Shown: positions 46,958 to 59,710 of the stretch, piece by piece
Position numbering within the stretch: position 1 is the first letter of the stretch
Layout: each line of letters begins with the position of its first letter
Assembly (NCBI GenBank): GCA_037952775.1
Contig: JBANAY010000003.1
Coordinates: forward strand, 33,852,001-33,916,000
DNA from: Clonostachys chloroleuca
Taxonomy: Eukaryota > Ascomycota > Sordariomycetes > Hypocreales > Bionectriaceae
Length of the DNA stretch: 64,000 bases
Direction of reading: 5' to 3'
Made by a program: the position numbers and the translations under genes
Notes under the pieces: model-generated
The model's input: the letters and a program-made list of their open reading frames with translations, nothing else
Database searches by the model: none
Told to the model about the DNA's origin: nothing

Positions 46958-47384
46958 GGTTATCGTGCAGCGTATTCCAAGCATTGAAATTAAAAACATC
47001 CAAGGCCAATAACCCTTGAAGATGAGAAAAAAAGAAAATCCCAAATTGGTGACATGGGAAGTGAGCAGCAGCAAATGCAAGGTTCTGTTGCGGTTGCTGC
47101 CTTAAGGCGTGCAGTGGTCACTGTGCGTGCACTGTGCATGTTTGTGCCGGGGCTGTGGTTGATGCACAGTGTTATTAATCAACCTTCCTACTCTCCTTAC
47201 GCTGCGCCTCGCAGTTCACACCTTTCACTTACCCAACTCCTGATCCCACCAGGACCTCCATCGATATATCTCCTGAGAAACCACCACATGTATTGCTGCC
47301 TAGGTCTTTATCAGATGGAAACGTCCTATTCCTTCGCTTTCTTCAGCTGAATAAGGAAACCAGTGGTTTCTAGCATCTATAAGC
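46958..47384. other. Tandem intergenic region, no gene seen
   Basis: It carries the 3' UTR of the E2-binding protein gene and the promoter of the SNF2-family gene. A 98-codon ORF at 47054-47350 lacks conserved features. Confidence 0.45.
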
Positions 47385-50300
47385 ATGGCGCCATCACCAG
47401 CTTATCACTATATTCCTGTCGGCTCTGTATCCATTTTACGGGATCAAAGCAGCCTAGAAGCCGACTACTGGGGCTCGGATCATCTTCGACAATGGGTATG
47501 GCTTTCCCGAGCAACAGATATACACCACCCAGGCGCACCGGCCTACACTCTGCCTACAATCCCTGATGAGGCCCAGAGACAGCTTCTGGGCTCCCCAGAA
47601 CTCAGTCACTACAGACGGCTATTCCAATACAAATGGGCCAACCTCCAATTCAGAATACACAGTGCCAATCACAGCACCCTAAGGGTGTATCTCCTACCAG
47701 ATGATGTAGCTCACCGCTCCATAGACCGCACCGACGTTGGCTTGCAGAGGGCCAAGCAAGCTATTCTGGACTCAATCGACTACTCTGCTTCTGGATGGAA
47801 TGGACAACCCCCAGATATGTCTACAGGACCGATACCCTATCAGACAACTGACATGGATACGAACACTCAAGAGATGACATTGCTCCAGCTATTCAATAGG
47901 CTCAACTCACCAAGTCCAGACCCAAACATAGTTTCTAATGTCGCAGCGCAAAATGGAATGTATTACTTGCTGGAAAGTAGAATAGATGGCTTAAAGACAG
48001 ACCTATATCCACACCAACGGCGCTCGTCGGCATTGATGCTTCAAAAAGAATCCCAACCAGGCCAAACTCTAGATCCTCGGTTGCAACACGTTCGAGATCA
48101 GAACGGCGAAGGTTGGTATGTGGATCTCGCAACTGGTAGCATTTTGACGGAGCCTCGATACTATGATGGTATATCGGGAGGTATCCTGGCAGAGGAGATG
48201 GGTTCCGGCAAAACCCTGATCTGCCTCGCTCTCATATTGGCCACCAAGCAGGTCCCTGCCCGTGCTCCCGAGATCTACGGGGCAGGGCACGCTCCCACCC
48301 GTCCCAGGATCGCCTCGCTAGCTGAAATGGCTGCTTCGTGCGCAAACCGAAATTCTGTTGCTTGGAAAACCTACTTCGACTCATATGCCTCGGAATATGG
48401 CTATGAATTTCCTGAATGTGTCAATGCGCTCAGGAGGAACCCTGGATATTACTTCGTCCCGGCACCAGAAACCCGTCGTTGTGCAAGGCATAGAAGCCAA
48501 TACCCCCTAATCGCCACCAAAAAGGTCTTTTTGAGTGCAACAAGTCTTGTGATTGTTCCAAACAACTTGGTTAACCAGTGGCGTGAAGAAATTTCCAAGC
48601 ACACTGATGGCCTAAACACCCTTATTCTAACCAAACATACCGCCATACCCCCAAGTGAGGACATTATCAAGTATGATATGCTCCTATTCGCTCAGGGTCG
48701 ATTTGAAATGATCGCGAAGGAGCCCGGGGGGATGGCCGGGTCGCCTCTGTCAAAAGTTCATTTCAAGCGTTGCATAGTAGATGAAGGGCACAAGCTAGGC
48801 AATTCGAAGATCTCTGCCCGAAGCGTGCTCCTCACTAATCTCGATGAGTTACAATGCACCTCACGCTGGATAGTTACGGGTACACCCTCACACGGTTTAT
48901 TCGGACAAGAAAATGGTACCTTGGGCACGGCAAGCCAGGTCACTTCCAATGGAAATGAATCTGAAGGGGGCCATGATTCAGATCCACCTTCGAACGAGTT
49001 GGAATCCCAGGACCTGAGGAGGATTGGGTCGATAACAGCACTCTACCTTAAAGCTCGACCGTGGGCAAACACCGGTACTGAACAAGGTGATACGGTTGCC
49101 GATTGGAAAACTTACTTGATGCTTCCGAAGCACAACTCGGGAAGCCGTGGCCGCTGGGATTGTTTAAGCACGACTTTGAATTCGTTGATCATTCGTCATA
49201 AGGTGGCGGAGATCGGAGAACTTCTACCGTCTGTAAAAGAAGACGTGATATACTTGGAAGGGTCGTACCAAGACCAACTTAGCACGAATCTCTTCTCCAT
49301 GATGATCATATTCAACGCAGTGCAGTCTCAACGAACTGACCAGGACTATTTCTTCCATTCAAAGCAGAGGAGTAGTCTCTTGGAGATTGTACATAACTTG
49401 AAACAAGCGAGCTTTTTTGGAGGCTCTTTCTTTTCAGCACAGGAGATTGAGAAGGCTGTATATACAGCCGAAGAGTTTCTCAAGGAAAAGAAAGTGGAAT
49501 GCAGTCTTGAAGATCAGCAGTTGCTTCAAGAGGCAATCAATCTTGGCCATTTAGCAAGTCGCAATGTCTTGCGAAATCTAAGCAATCTATATCACGAGAT
49601 GCCCGTATGCGTCCAAGGCCTCCCAGCCGATTCAGGGTCATCCTGGTGTCTAGGCGAAGGCTCTGACGGAAGGGGGGCATGCACTTCAGCCAGCCTTCTC
49701 CTCAGTTTGCAAAGCATAGTATACAATTCATTGAGGGATCCTGCCAAATTCAATGCGCTTCTCAATGGAGGTCTGGCCTTGGAAGGAACCTTGGAAAAGA
49801 AGAAGCTTCTCGATTCTCAAACCCCAGCGGAAGAAGCCCCAAGCGAGGGCCGTCGTTCGCCAACCCTTGCCGGCAATACTAAAATAGGTCATGACAACGC
49901 TCGGAAACACCATAAACACGTTGTCAATCGTCTGAAACCCATTGATGAGCTGGAATCAAATACTTTCTCACATATCCTCGATCCAGCCCGAATCACAGCG
50001 ACGGTCTCTGCGAAATTGTCATATTTACTGGATAATATCATAAGGTACCAAGACGAGGAAAAAATCATCGTCTTTTACGAAAATCAAAACACCGCTTGGT
50101 ACTTGGCCAGCATGTTAGATGTAGTACGTATCATCGCAGAAACTACCTCGATCTAAATGCAAAACTAACACGACGGCACAAAGGTTCAAGTACAATATCT
50201 CATTTATGCCAAGACCTTATCGGTAGAGCGAAGGGCGCAATATATTAAGACTTTTAATCACAACTCAAAATTTAGGTATGTCAAGTCTTGACCGTTTTCC

Positions 50301-50946
50301 TCCCGAGATCCTCCTTAGGCTAACAAAGGTCTTACCCAGGGTTCTCCTTATGGATCTATCCCAAGCCGCCTTCGGCCTAGATATGCGCGACGCGTCGAGG
50401 ATCTATTTCATCAACCCGGTCCTGAACCCCCAGGTCGAGGCGCAGGCCATAGGGCGTGTGCGTAGAATAAGCCAGAACAAGCCCGTGTCCGTGGAAACTC
50501 TTGTGCTACGGAACAGTCTCGATGAGGTCATCCTCGAGCGCAAGCTGCAAATGACACAGGCCGAGCATCGGCAGACGAAGACGATTTTGGACATCCCTTC
50601 CATTTATAATTGGATCAAGAACGCTAAGATCACGCCTCTTCCCGAGTGCACAGAAAATCAGGTCTCACAAATGTCTAACCTCGTCCTATCACATCACGTC
50701 TTTGGGCGCGGCTTTGGGAGAGTTGCTCACCCTGATGAGGACCTTGCTCCCAGCAGTCCAGTGAGGCTATCGACAAGCGATCTCGCGCACTCTAATCTGG
50801 ATCCAAACGGCCAGAAGCGACCATACGAAGCGGGTCCCGGCAAGTTCATGCGTCAAGAGCGGATTGTTTCAAGCGAGAATAGATTAGAGCTTGAATTAGA
50901 GCTTCCTGCTCGTCCCACACGGAGGGTCAAATTTTCTGTGGATTAG
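47385..50946 (+). CDS. SNF2-family DNA-dependent ATPase/helicase
   Basis: Nuclear chromatin-remodelling or repair ATPase. Three exons: 47385-50123, 50184-50275 and 50340-50946, phases consistent, 1145 aa. Motifs in order are DLYPHQRRSSALM (Q-like), GGILAEEMGSGKTL at about 265-279 (Walker A), LVIVPNNLVNQWREEI (Ia), IVDEGHKLG near 465 (DEGH box), SRWIVTGTPSHGL (III), KIIVFYENQNTAWYLASML (IV), then LMDLSQAAFGLDM and QAIGRVRRISQNKPVSVETL (V-VI, arginine finger). The final motifs fall only in exons 2-3. Long insertions separate motifs I and Ia, and III and IV. I see no clear RING or bromodomain, so I cannot assign it to the Rad5/HLTF, Rad16 or another named subgroup. Its catalytic residues look intact. 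Confidence 0.88.
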
Positions 50947-52161
50947 GTATATATACAAATTGAAGAATTAAAAATCCGAATAGCTGAAATTTCATTGGTG
51001 TAGAGGAGTTTGTATGGAACTTCCGCGTGGCTGCATGTCGCGTCTATTGGGCGGTTGAGCCTGGAGAAATGAGGCTGATGCACAATGACATGCCTACAAG
51101 ACAACCTATTTCATTTTATTGAGTGTCTGAGTGGAACAATTCGTAAATTCCTGGCGCCACACCAAAACATGAAGTAACAGAAAAAATGGCCCAAGACAGC
51201 ATATCGGATGTGCTACGTGTTTGTGTAGCGATGCGGGGGCTGCAGGTGGAAGGCAAGGAATCAATGCAAAGCTGTTCCTATATTAACTGGTCGAAACCAT
51301 ATACTATTCGGTTACTGTTCGTAAACTGAGTTTTTCTTGAGCTACGTTTCAGACTTGTTTATTGTTGTTTGTTTTTCTTCATTACTTCGAGTGCTTATAA
51401 AGAAGGAACCTTTGAACTCGGTGTGTCAATTTCCAGGCCGCGCACTGGTGTGGTAAGAAAATACTGGAGCAGTGTTGGCTGACTGGCCAGTAGTTGCTGT
51501 TCATTGAAAACGGCAATGTCTCCAAAGGCCCAATCAACTCATTTCAATGATGACCTGCAGCTTGTTAGTGAAACGATAGAGCAGCCGCGCCGGGGTGAGA
51601 TGGTGACCAGTCATGACTTCAGCCAAGCCCGCAGACCTGAATAGCAACAGCAGTAAGCGCTCACGACGCGCATAAACTCAGGCATTGTTCCGGCCACTTC
51701 ATTGGTCCCACAGACCACAAAGCTCCATGCTTTGCCCTTCACTTTACAGCTGGGGGCGGTCCGATGTCACCACAAGATTCTGATCTGGGCTCCTTTGCTT
51801 TTGACATGTGGCCGTGCATTGTCGAGGTGGCCCAAGCAGGTTTCAAGCGCCCATGGCATGTCTTGGGCCTGGCTGGTGCATAGCTCGAGTCGAGGGGACA
51901 ACGCCGTCCCAATCATTTCCCTCCCTGCCCCCGTTAATACTGTGGAATTGGTGCAGACGTACATAATCTAGGCGGCCCTTTGCCTCTTGTTCAAACGCTC
52001 GTCATTCCCATCCTCACCGACCCTCCCACCACACCAGCCAAGTGCCAGCCGGTTTAGTGTGTGAAATCTGACACTGCAACAGTCTGACTCGACCCCAAGC
52101 ACGCCGGCCCGCGCGTCGCAGGCTAGACGAGAGAGAGGAAGAGAGGGGTCACGCCGGAACA
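50947..52161. other. Intergenic region, no gene seen
   Basis: 1.2 kb between the SNF2-family gene and a small ORF. It contains the AT-rich 3' UTR and a T-rich tract (about 51330-51385). The longest ORF, about 89 codons at 51702, has no conserved features. Confidence 0.5.
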
Positions 52162-52593
52162 ATGTGGAACGACAACGAGCGATACGAGCGCAGGAGCAGT
52201 GGTGGTGGTGGCGGCGGTGGAATCATCAGCCGCCTCTTCGGGTCGAAACGCAGGTCGCTCCCAGCCCTGGAGGAGCTGGACGAGAAGCAGCTTGCTGAGG
52301 ATCTGAGGCGGCATGTGTGGGCGGTAGCCATCGCGGGGAACGAACATCCCATGCCGGTAATTAATAGGGAATTTCCGTCCCAGCGATATTCCGCTGATCT
52401 TGGGTATGTACCTGCCTGTTTTCCTTGCTCAATCTCCCCGCCCAAGTCCTGTATTATGTTATCGAGGAAACCTGTTACACTGCATGTGTGTCCCGGCCGG
52501 TCGTTCCTCCGGGAGTTGGCTGGCTGCACCTGCACTTTTGGTCCCCCCAACCTGGTGCCCTACGGCTATGGGATCGGGGAAAGTGGCCCCTAA
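52162..52593 (+). CDS. Small hypothetical protein, 143 aa
   Basis: I do not recognise the family. The ATG opens a basic, glycine-rich start (a run of Gly, then IISRLFGSKRRS). A segment follows that looks conserved: LEELDEKQLAEDLRRHVWAV, then AGNEHPMPVINREFPSQRY. The C-terminal half is cysteine-containing (CIMLSRKPVTLHVCPGRSFL, GCTCTFGPPN, YGYGIGES). A GTATGT at 52404 (after GATCTTGG) is a possible splice donor, in which case the second half shown here would be intron. All three forward frames happen to be open from about 52425 to 52585, so frame alone does not decide. The N-terminal half is the better supported part. Confidence 0.55.
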   Translation: MWNDNERYERRSSGGGGGGGIISRLFGSKRRSLPALEELDEKQLAEDLRRHVWAVAIAGNEHPMPVINREFPSQRYSADLGYVPACFPCSISPPKSCIMLSRKPVTLHVCPGRSFLRELAGCTCTFGPPNLVPYGYGIGESGP

Positions 52594-53446
52594 AACCCAC
52601 TAGGCCGGTACAGGTCGCATAGAGGGTGGTAGCCTCCAGGGTCGCCCACAGGTACCTCACGCAGCCAGTGGAGTGCAGATCGCTACATCGGCTGTACTGC
52701 TCGGGGTACCCAGCCCTGCGCGGCATCTACCAGGCAGGCACCGGCCATGCACATCGTCCTTGCCCTGCGAGGCAGGCAGAACATGGGATGGGGCGATTTG
52801 GAAACCTCCCATGATTTGAATGGTGATGCAGAGCCTGGCGCATAGGTCAAAGCGGACGGCCCAAGCAGTCGACTTGCCCATTGCGTGTGCGTGGTCAATC
52901 AGACTCGGCCTGGCCTGGCCCGTTTGATTAGATTTCCACAATTTCCTCCTTGCGATCGCCCATGCCACCCCATGCGCTAGGTGGTGCCAAGCAACAGAGC
53001 TGGACTGGCTGACCTGACTGAGTCTGGGTGGTGCGCGACGACCCTGAATAAAAGGACCGGCTCAGTCTGCAGTCCAGTAGCTCAGCTCTGTGGGGGAACG
53101 AGAATGTCGTGCGACTGCCTACATCTGCATCGGGCGCGAGGCTCATTCGTCCTCCATCGTACTGCCTAGCCGGAGTCTGCCCTGCAGTCGCCCTCTCGAT
53201 TCTTCATTTCTGTCTTTTTTTTTCTTGTTTTCGGGGCCTTGTCACCACCCTGCAGATCCAAATCTACCTACCTACCTAATGTTTAACTAACTAATACCGC
53301 CCGGAAGACGCCCCAGGTCAAACAAATCATACCACAAGCGACGTTCGGCCTCGACATCTACACTGCCAATTCTTACATCTCGACACATCGCTGCTTACCC
53401 CCCACCCGGCTCCAAACCGGTAAGGAGCAAAACTTTGGCGGGCACC
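52594..53446. other. Intergenic region and leader of the F-box gene
   Basis: No gene is supported. A T-rich tract at 53213-53226, a short ACCT tandem repeat near 53265-53278 and a C-rich leader precede the F-box start codon. Confidence 0.45.
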
Positions 53447-55719
53447 ATGGCGCGAACAGTTACGATCCAGCCCATAAAGACGTCGCGCTTCGACAATGGC
53501 CCTCCTTCTCCCACCTCCCCCTCGTCGCCGGGCTTAGATCCCATACACGAAGATGGTTTCTTCGCCGAGATACCTACTCGCCACTCCAGCATGTCTCAGG
53601 CTTCCGTCGTTCAGTCCCCGACCCTGAAGTCCTCCGAATCTTTCCCCCCAGTTGCGCTCAACTCACCTCGAAGGTTCTCGAGTGGTTCCTCGGCCACCTC
53701 TTCGACTATGTTATCGCGGGAGAGTATTCGGTCAGAGATGGCACGTAGTTCTTCTTGGAGTAGCAAAACCAGCTTCGATTCCTTCGAGTCCAGCCAGTGG
53801 AAGCCAGGAGACCCACGACAGAAACGAACATCCCCGAGCACACGGCAACGATCATTCTCACAACCCAACGAATTGTTTGCCGCACTGCCCGCCGAGGTGT
53901 TGGAGGTTATCCTGGAAATGTTGAAGCAATCACATCTTGGGAAGGGTAGTGGCAGTTGCGCCACATGCTGGATGCGAGACCTGTCTAACATTAGTGTATG
54001 CTCACGCAAATGGAATGCATTTGCGCGGGTTGCTTTGTAAGTTGTTACACTACCTATCCCTTGCGGGGGTATTCAATTGCCCAATATAGCATGTGCTAAC
54101 TTGGCCACCATAGATACGAAGACATCCAACTCGTTGGAGCGGACTCGGCGGCGCACAAGAAACGGTTCAAGCAGCTACATGGCGCACGGCTTCTCCTCCT
54201 ACGCCAAACTCTCCGAGTAAATCCTCGTCTTGCGAGCCTCGTGCGATCGCTCAAGGTGCCTCGGCCTGATACAACACTCAAGGGAATGAATTCCAAGATC
54301 CTGGAACAGTACGATGACTTAGTAGCGACCATAGTTATGGCTTGTCCCAATCTGGAGTCGTTGCGTGGGCCCATGTTTGGATATGACGGCTCGTTCAAGA
54401 AGATTTTCCATGCGCTCTCAACCAGAAAGCAACTGAAGGAGATGGATTGGCTGGTTGAGCCCTCTATATTCCAAAGGCAACAAAGGGGAGCTCAAGGGTC
54501 GATTACCAGAAACAGCAACGACTCATCCCTCCCACCCAAATTGGAAAGACTACAGGAGAGGACTTTTTTGGACCATTATCGGAATTGGTCCAAACTGAAT
54601 AGCCTCTCGGTACACTGCCTTCCCGGCGCGACCCTCGCTCCCGATAACCTTCTCACAAAGGCTTTCAGAATGCTTCCTTCGCTTCAAAACCTTCATTTGT
54701 GCAGTGTTCCGCCAAACGTTTTCAATGATACCACTCTACTACTGCTTCCCCCGGTTGAGACCCTCTCTCTCACGCACATTACTGGTATTACATCGAATGG
54801 TATCTCAGCCTTTGCCACTTGCGCCAGCAGCCAGCCATTAAGAAAGCTATATCTTCACCATACACCTATGACCTCCCTCCCAGCCCTGGCTCGCATCCTT
54901 TCCAACCTTCCCAAACTCACAATCTTTTCCCTAGCTCAAGCTTTCCCTCCGCTCATGCCGGAGGCTGATTCGTTCATGCTGTGGATGATGCCTTATCTTG
55001 CATCGACGAGTGTCACTAAGCTTCATTGGGATATCACAAGCGACAGTGATTGCGCCAATTCGGCAGATGACATATTAGCAAGAAGTATACAAACTGGTGG
55101 CTTCCCCCAGCTTCGGTTGCTTAGAACGCCAAATGACCCAGAAGGCATATTCCAGGATTTGTGCCGACCAGTGGAGAGGATTGATCTCCCCACCGATCGC
55201 TTCAACATTGCCGAGGCACCCCTGTCGCCCATCGAAGCTACGGTTCCCACATCCCCTCCTCGGTATCTCCAGAAGCCGCCCATGTCACCCAAGTCGCCAC
55301 CCTTGCCATCCCCATCAGAGGCTTCCAACAGAACGGCGTTTTGTACAGACCTTCGCGCTGCCCGGCTGGCTGCTCAATCTCGCCTCGAGAAGGCCGAGAC
55401 TAAACCCCGGTTTAACGTTCTTGTTACGGATGAGGATGGTTCAATGGTGGATCGGTTTGGGTTAGCCGGGTTCATTGGGACCTTGGGTAGTAATATCAGG
55501 TACCATCTACTCCCCGACGCGGGTTCGATGGATAAGAAGGGCGGCATGGTTGATCCTCGAGATCTAGCCGGCGACGCCGGAGAGGATCTCGTCAACGGCA
55601 AGGAAGGTTGCACTGGCACCTGGAACCAACGCGAGGGTGTCATTGCTGACAAAAAGGAGAAGGAAAAATGGTGGCATACAGAGAGGGGTCGATGGACAAG
55701 GGTAGAGATGCCATCCTAA
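53447..55719 (+). CDS. F-box protein with leucine-rich-repeat-like C-terminal region
   Basis: Probable substrate receptor of an SCF (cullin-1) ubiquitin ligase. Two exons, 53447-54036 and 54114-55719, joined by GTAAGT and a CATAG acceptor with a GCTAAC branch site, give 731 aa. The start is ATG at 53447 (MARTVTIQP). Residues 1 to about 140 are Ser/Pro-rich and disordered. The F-box lies at about 142-205 (NELFAALPAEVLEVILEML, then CSRKWNAFARVALYEDI, crossing the splice). From about 230 to 540 there are LRR-like repeats (LNSLSVHCLP, LQNLHLCSVP, VETLSLTHITGI, LRKLYLHHTP). A Pro/Ser linker follows, and a C-terminal module contains RYHLLPDAG and WWHTERGRW. The target is unknown. It could be regulated through CSN-controlled neddylation like other SCF receptors. 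Confidence 0.85.
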
Positions 55720-56412
55720 CACCTCTAAACGACATCTGCCCCAGTACGGTCCAAGGCGCAACTCCATTGAGCATCGGCCTGTGTCCAGTTTGATACTGGC
55801 CTTGAATTCCGGGCCAAGTGGTCTGTTGGACATGGATTTACGAATAAACATTTTCCAATTGGCACATCAAACATACACGAATATAGCGGATGATTAAAGG
55901 AATGAAATGTGGATGTGTGAACGGCACAATTGTTCCCCATCGCTGTCGGATTGGAAAATGCTATAAACCATGTTAGAATAACAGCAGATGGATAGATACA
56001 TCAATTGTATCTTTTTAATATTTAATGATCAACATAATCCAAAAATATTCCTTCATCTCATTGACATTATGCAGAAAATACCATCATATATGCCTTCTTG
56101 ATCATGATGCCATCCATGCTGTAGTAGTGATAATGATAATAAATCTTTTTATCCATTTTTTTCCCCAGAGGTCGAGTGAAATGAATGACCTCTTTCCAGT
56201 TTTCCGAAAATCATAGTCCAAAAGAGAAACAGGGGCGAATAGGAAAGAAGAGAGAACGGGGAAAATGACAGGGCAAATCAGCAAAGACACACAGAGGCAA
56301 CTCCATAAACACTCGGCCAACCCTTTTTAAGTGTGGAAACTCGTCTTTAGTCATATTCCCGGACTGACCAGTAAAAAAAAATGCCGGGAAACCGCTCCAT
56401 TACAATGCAATA
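55720..56412. other. Convergent intergenic region
   Basis: AT-rich 3' ends of the F-box gene and the DUF8004-like gene. No gene is seen. Confidence 0.55.
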
Positions 56413-59400
56413 TTAAAAGAAAAACCTCTTCTTTGCAGGCTGCTTCTTCTTGTTATTATCCTGCAAGATATCATCAAATGTCGCACCGCTGTCCTCGTGG
56501 GTGGGTGACTCTATTTTGTTTTGTTGCTGATGTTGGTGCTGCAGATTCAAAGCTGACAGGTTGCCGACAGAGTGGCTGCTTCTCATTCCAAGTGCGCTGC
56601 TCATAGGTCGCGGTCCCGATGAGCTACTGCGCTGGTGGCCGCCAAACACGTTCGGGGGCTGCATAGGTACAGGCTCAAGGCCAATAGCAATACTGGACCG
56701 GAAGGCATGGCTGGCGCGGCTACCAGCCGGTGAGAGTGTGCGCGGCCGTAGCACAACAGAGGGTGAGCGAGGAGGCGTTGATGTGCCACCCATAGATGGC
56801 GGGCCTGGAGCATAGTACTCATTTGCTCCTAGGAAAGAAGGTGGAGGCTCCAAGGCACCCAGAGCTGGCTCCTCAAAGACAGGAGCTTCTGCACCAGGGA
56901 CGCCCTCCCAGGATTTTGCAGCCAGCCAGCAGTGGCTACGATGATAAGTAGCCTCCACACTGAAAAGGACCGCATCTGTGGAGAGCTCAACTAGACCACC
57001 TCCTCCAGCAACTTCGTACCACATCTTCTGCACCTGGCGATCCTCGATCCACGGTGGGTTGCCCATGGGGGGTTCGCAGAGGAAATATTCGGTACCTTCG
57101 GTGAATTTCACGCCTGGAGCATCAATAACCAGCATGGGCAGCGACTGGATGACGACATATAGGAACAGCCAGTAGCCGACACGTTGGTCCGCCATTTCGC
57201 TCTGGGTCTTACCACGGGCCTCACGCACTTCGAATGCTTTGAATTGGTCCAAGAAGGGAAGCTTGAGACGGTTGGTGTCATAGTTGTAAGCCTTGTTCAG
57301 AACCAGGATCAGTTCATGCTCCTTGATCTTCTTGTCGAACTTGAGCTGGCCCTTGGAGCCAAGACTGTTATACGCCTCGAAAATTGAGGTCATTGAGGGT
57401 AACTGGGGTAGATCGTATGGAATGGGCGGAAGCACAGGTGGTCGGGATCGGTCAAATTCCGACATGATGTTTCGAAGGGCCGACGTAAGCATCTTATCCG
57501 CATCCTCTGACATAGCCGGTACCTCATCCATCACTCTTGAAGTCAGGTTCGTGCGATCAACAAGTAAGTCGTAGAGGGCGCACATGTCCGAATACAAAAC
57601 CTTGAGTACAAGTCGGTTCAAACCGCTTTCTGCGAATGGGTTCTTGCTGCTACTGGCCTTGGGGGGCCAATTTCCAAACGTTGTCTTGTAGTAACTCAGA
57701 ACGAAAGATCGCATCTTGGCAAATGATTTTCTCCATGTGGCAAAGCCTACTTGCCTCAGCTCAGCCGATGATGTCGAGTTGGCGATACCAGCGAAAAGCG
57801 AAGGAAATTCGAACTGCTCAAGATGCTCGTTTACGTTGTGCTGCCGTTGCACAAGGTCAAGGTAGGCCTTTTCCAGTTGAAGTCGTGTAATCTTAGAAAC
57901 CATTCCAAGCACTGGGAGCTTCAGCGCCGTGATAGCCGACCACTTTCCAGAAGCATGGGCGAACGCCTCGCTGTAGAGATCCATTGATCGCATGCGCTCA
58001 CCAAGAACGATAGCCTGTACCGTCTTTTCCCTGCTGTTGCGACAGTCGGCAAGCTGCAGCTGCTCCACGTAAAACTCGAAGCTTAGATCTGCAGCATTTC
58101 CAAATGTGTAGCCGTCATCGCTGCAAAAGCCAAATTCCTCCAGCAACGCAGCAATCTGGAGGAAGGCGTGAAAGACAGTTGGGTGTTGTCTTGTCGCGAC
58201 AAGCGGCTGGCCGGTCAAGAAGGCGAACAAATTCCTAATACAGATCAAGCGATCCAGTTCAGCGTCAGAGGCTTGTCCTGGGAGGGCCAGGTTGCTGTTC
58301 TCAGCCGTGGCTGTCGGAAGATAAAGCTTAATGTCCCCAGGAGAATCGGGAATCGGGGGAGACTGAGTGGGCGATCGTAACCGAGTCGCATCCTCTGCGC
58401 TGAGGCTGTGGCGGCCACCAAAGCTTCTGGTCCGGCTTCGGCCGCTGGAAGAGCTATCAAGGCTAGCTTGAATAAGCTCGTTGAAGACGTATGAACTACT
58501 AATGGTGAAGTCCATCACTTTGAAGGAGGGTCCAGCGCCGCTGGCGCGAGGGTACAGATAGACCAACACATTGCCGCTCTCGTTCCACAGTTCGGGGACC
58601 TGGAGCAAAGACAGTCAATAAGCAGTCACATAGGCAAGAGGGATAGATGCAAAACTCCATGCAACAAAACATAAATCGCTCATTTCTTACCTTCTCGCCG
58701 TGTCGCAAAAAGTTGGTATTGTATTCGGCCTGGGTGTCGTCGGACATGACCCAGGCATACGCCTTGTTGCCCTTTTTGCCGCCGTCGACAGAGGTGGATC
58801 GGGATCTGTTTCCGCCAGGGAGCCAGCTTCGTCTCATGCGGCCCCGGGAGGGACTCTGGCTTGTGCTGGCGCCGTCGACGGGAGAGGACACTGAGCCATG
58901 TTTGATGGGAAAAGTTGAAGTGCGGTTGGTGGCTTGTGCGGGGGACTGAGCTTGGGCGGAGACGCTCCGTCGGCCCCTCGACTCGTTGGCCAACATGTAG
59001 AGAGTACTTGAAGACTGGTTGTTAGCTGCGGCTTTCTCGAGAGAACTGCGTCGTGAAGAGTTAAGATTTCCGAGCCTGGGGAGATCGTCAACTTGGAGGG
59101 GGTCGAGAGGTGGTGGTGAAATCCGTTGTGTTCCGGCCTTGGCCGCAGGTTCCTGTGTGGCCAGGGTAGGGCGTTTCAGTTCGGGAGAGGGAGGGATTGG
59201 TGCCATTATCTGGGGACTGGACAGGGTCGCATTGGACTGATTGGTGTCGTGGAAGCCGGTGGTAACGGGTGGGGGTGGTGATGGCCTATTCGGGCCCTTG
59301 TCGGTTGGACTAACGGATTCGCGATCTCGGGATGGCAGAGGAGGGCTCGTGTTGACCGGCGGGGCTCTCTTGACGGACGACTTTCTGCTACCGCTTGAAA

Positions 59401-59710
59401 TGCTGGCGGCAGAATCTGCGTCGTTGGCCGACAGTGAAGGGAAGAAGGAGGAAAGGCGATCACCCCAAGTCCTAGATTTCTGGAGGGGCCGCTGGCGAGG
59501 AACCGGAGGAGGAGCGTCACCATTGACAATGTGCCTACTCGAAGACGGGGGCCTGGAGTCGATAACAGATTTCCGTCTATTCTTGTCACGGGGTGGCGAA
59601 GCCTGAGGATTCTGTTTGTGGGAGAGATCCGTCGTGGAGGCTGATCGGAGAGCAGAGAGGGACAAGGAGGAGGGCATTATAGACGTCCGGGAAGACTTAT
59701 TCGACGTCAT
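56413..59710 (-). CDS. Large fungal protein, DUF8004-like, 1068 aa
   Basis: Exons 59710-58691 (340 codons) and 58599-56413 (728 codons plus stop) are joined in phase 0 by GTAAG and CTCCAG. The start is ATG at 59710 (MTSNKSSRTS); the open frame upstream uses only GTG. The N-terminal 310 residues are Ser/Pro-rich and disordered. The conserved part starts at the exon junction (KAYAWVMSDD, RHGEKVPELWNESGNVLVYLYP). It includes FKVMDFTISSSYVFNELIQ, LICIRNLFAFLTGQPLV, FEFYVEQLQLADCRNSREK, YSEAFAHASGKW, YWLFLYVVIQSLPMLVIDAP, EYFLCEPPMGNPPW and WYEVAGG. This pattern matches my memory of uncharacterised fungal proteins with a DUF8004 domain. The C-terminus is Ser/Gln-rich and ends in a basic KKRFFF. 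No enzymatic motif is visible and the role is unknown. Confidence 0.85.

Noticed and set aside
47054..47350. 98-codon ORF before the SNF2-family gene
   Set aside because: It has an ATG but no conserved or domain-like sequence, and lies in the probable promoter and leader.
50278..50339. Alternative ATG start for a separate short protein at the SNF2 3' end
   Set aside because: This segment is a GTATGT-to-CCCAG intron with a GCTAAC branch site. Removing it joins SNF2 motifs IV, V and VI in frame.
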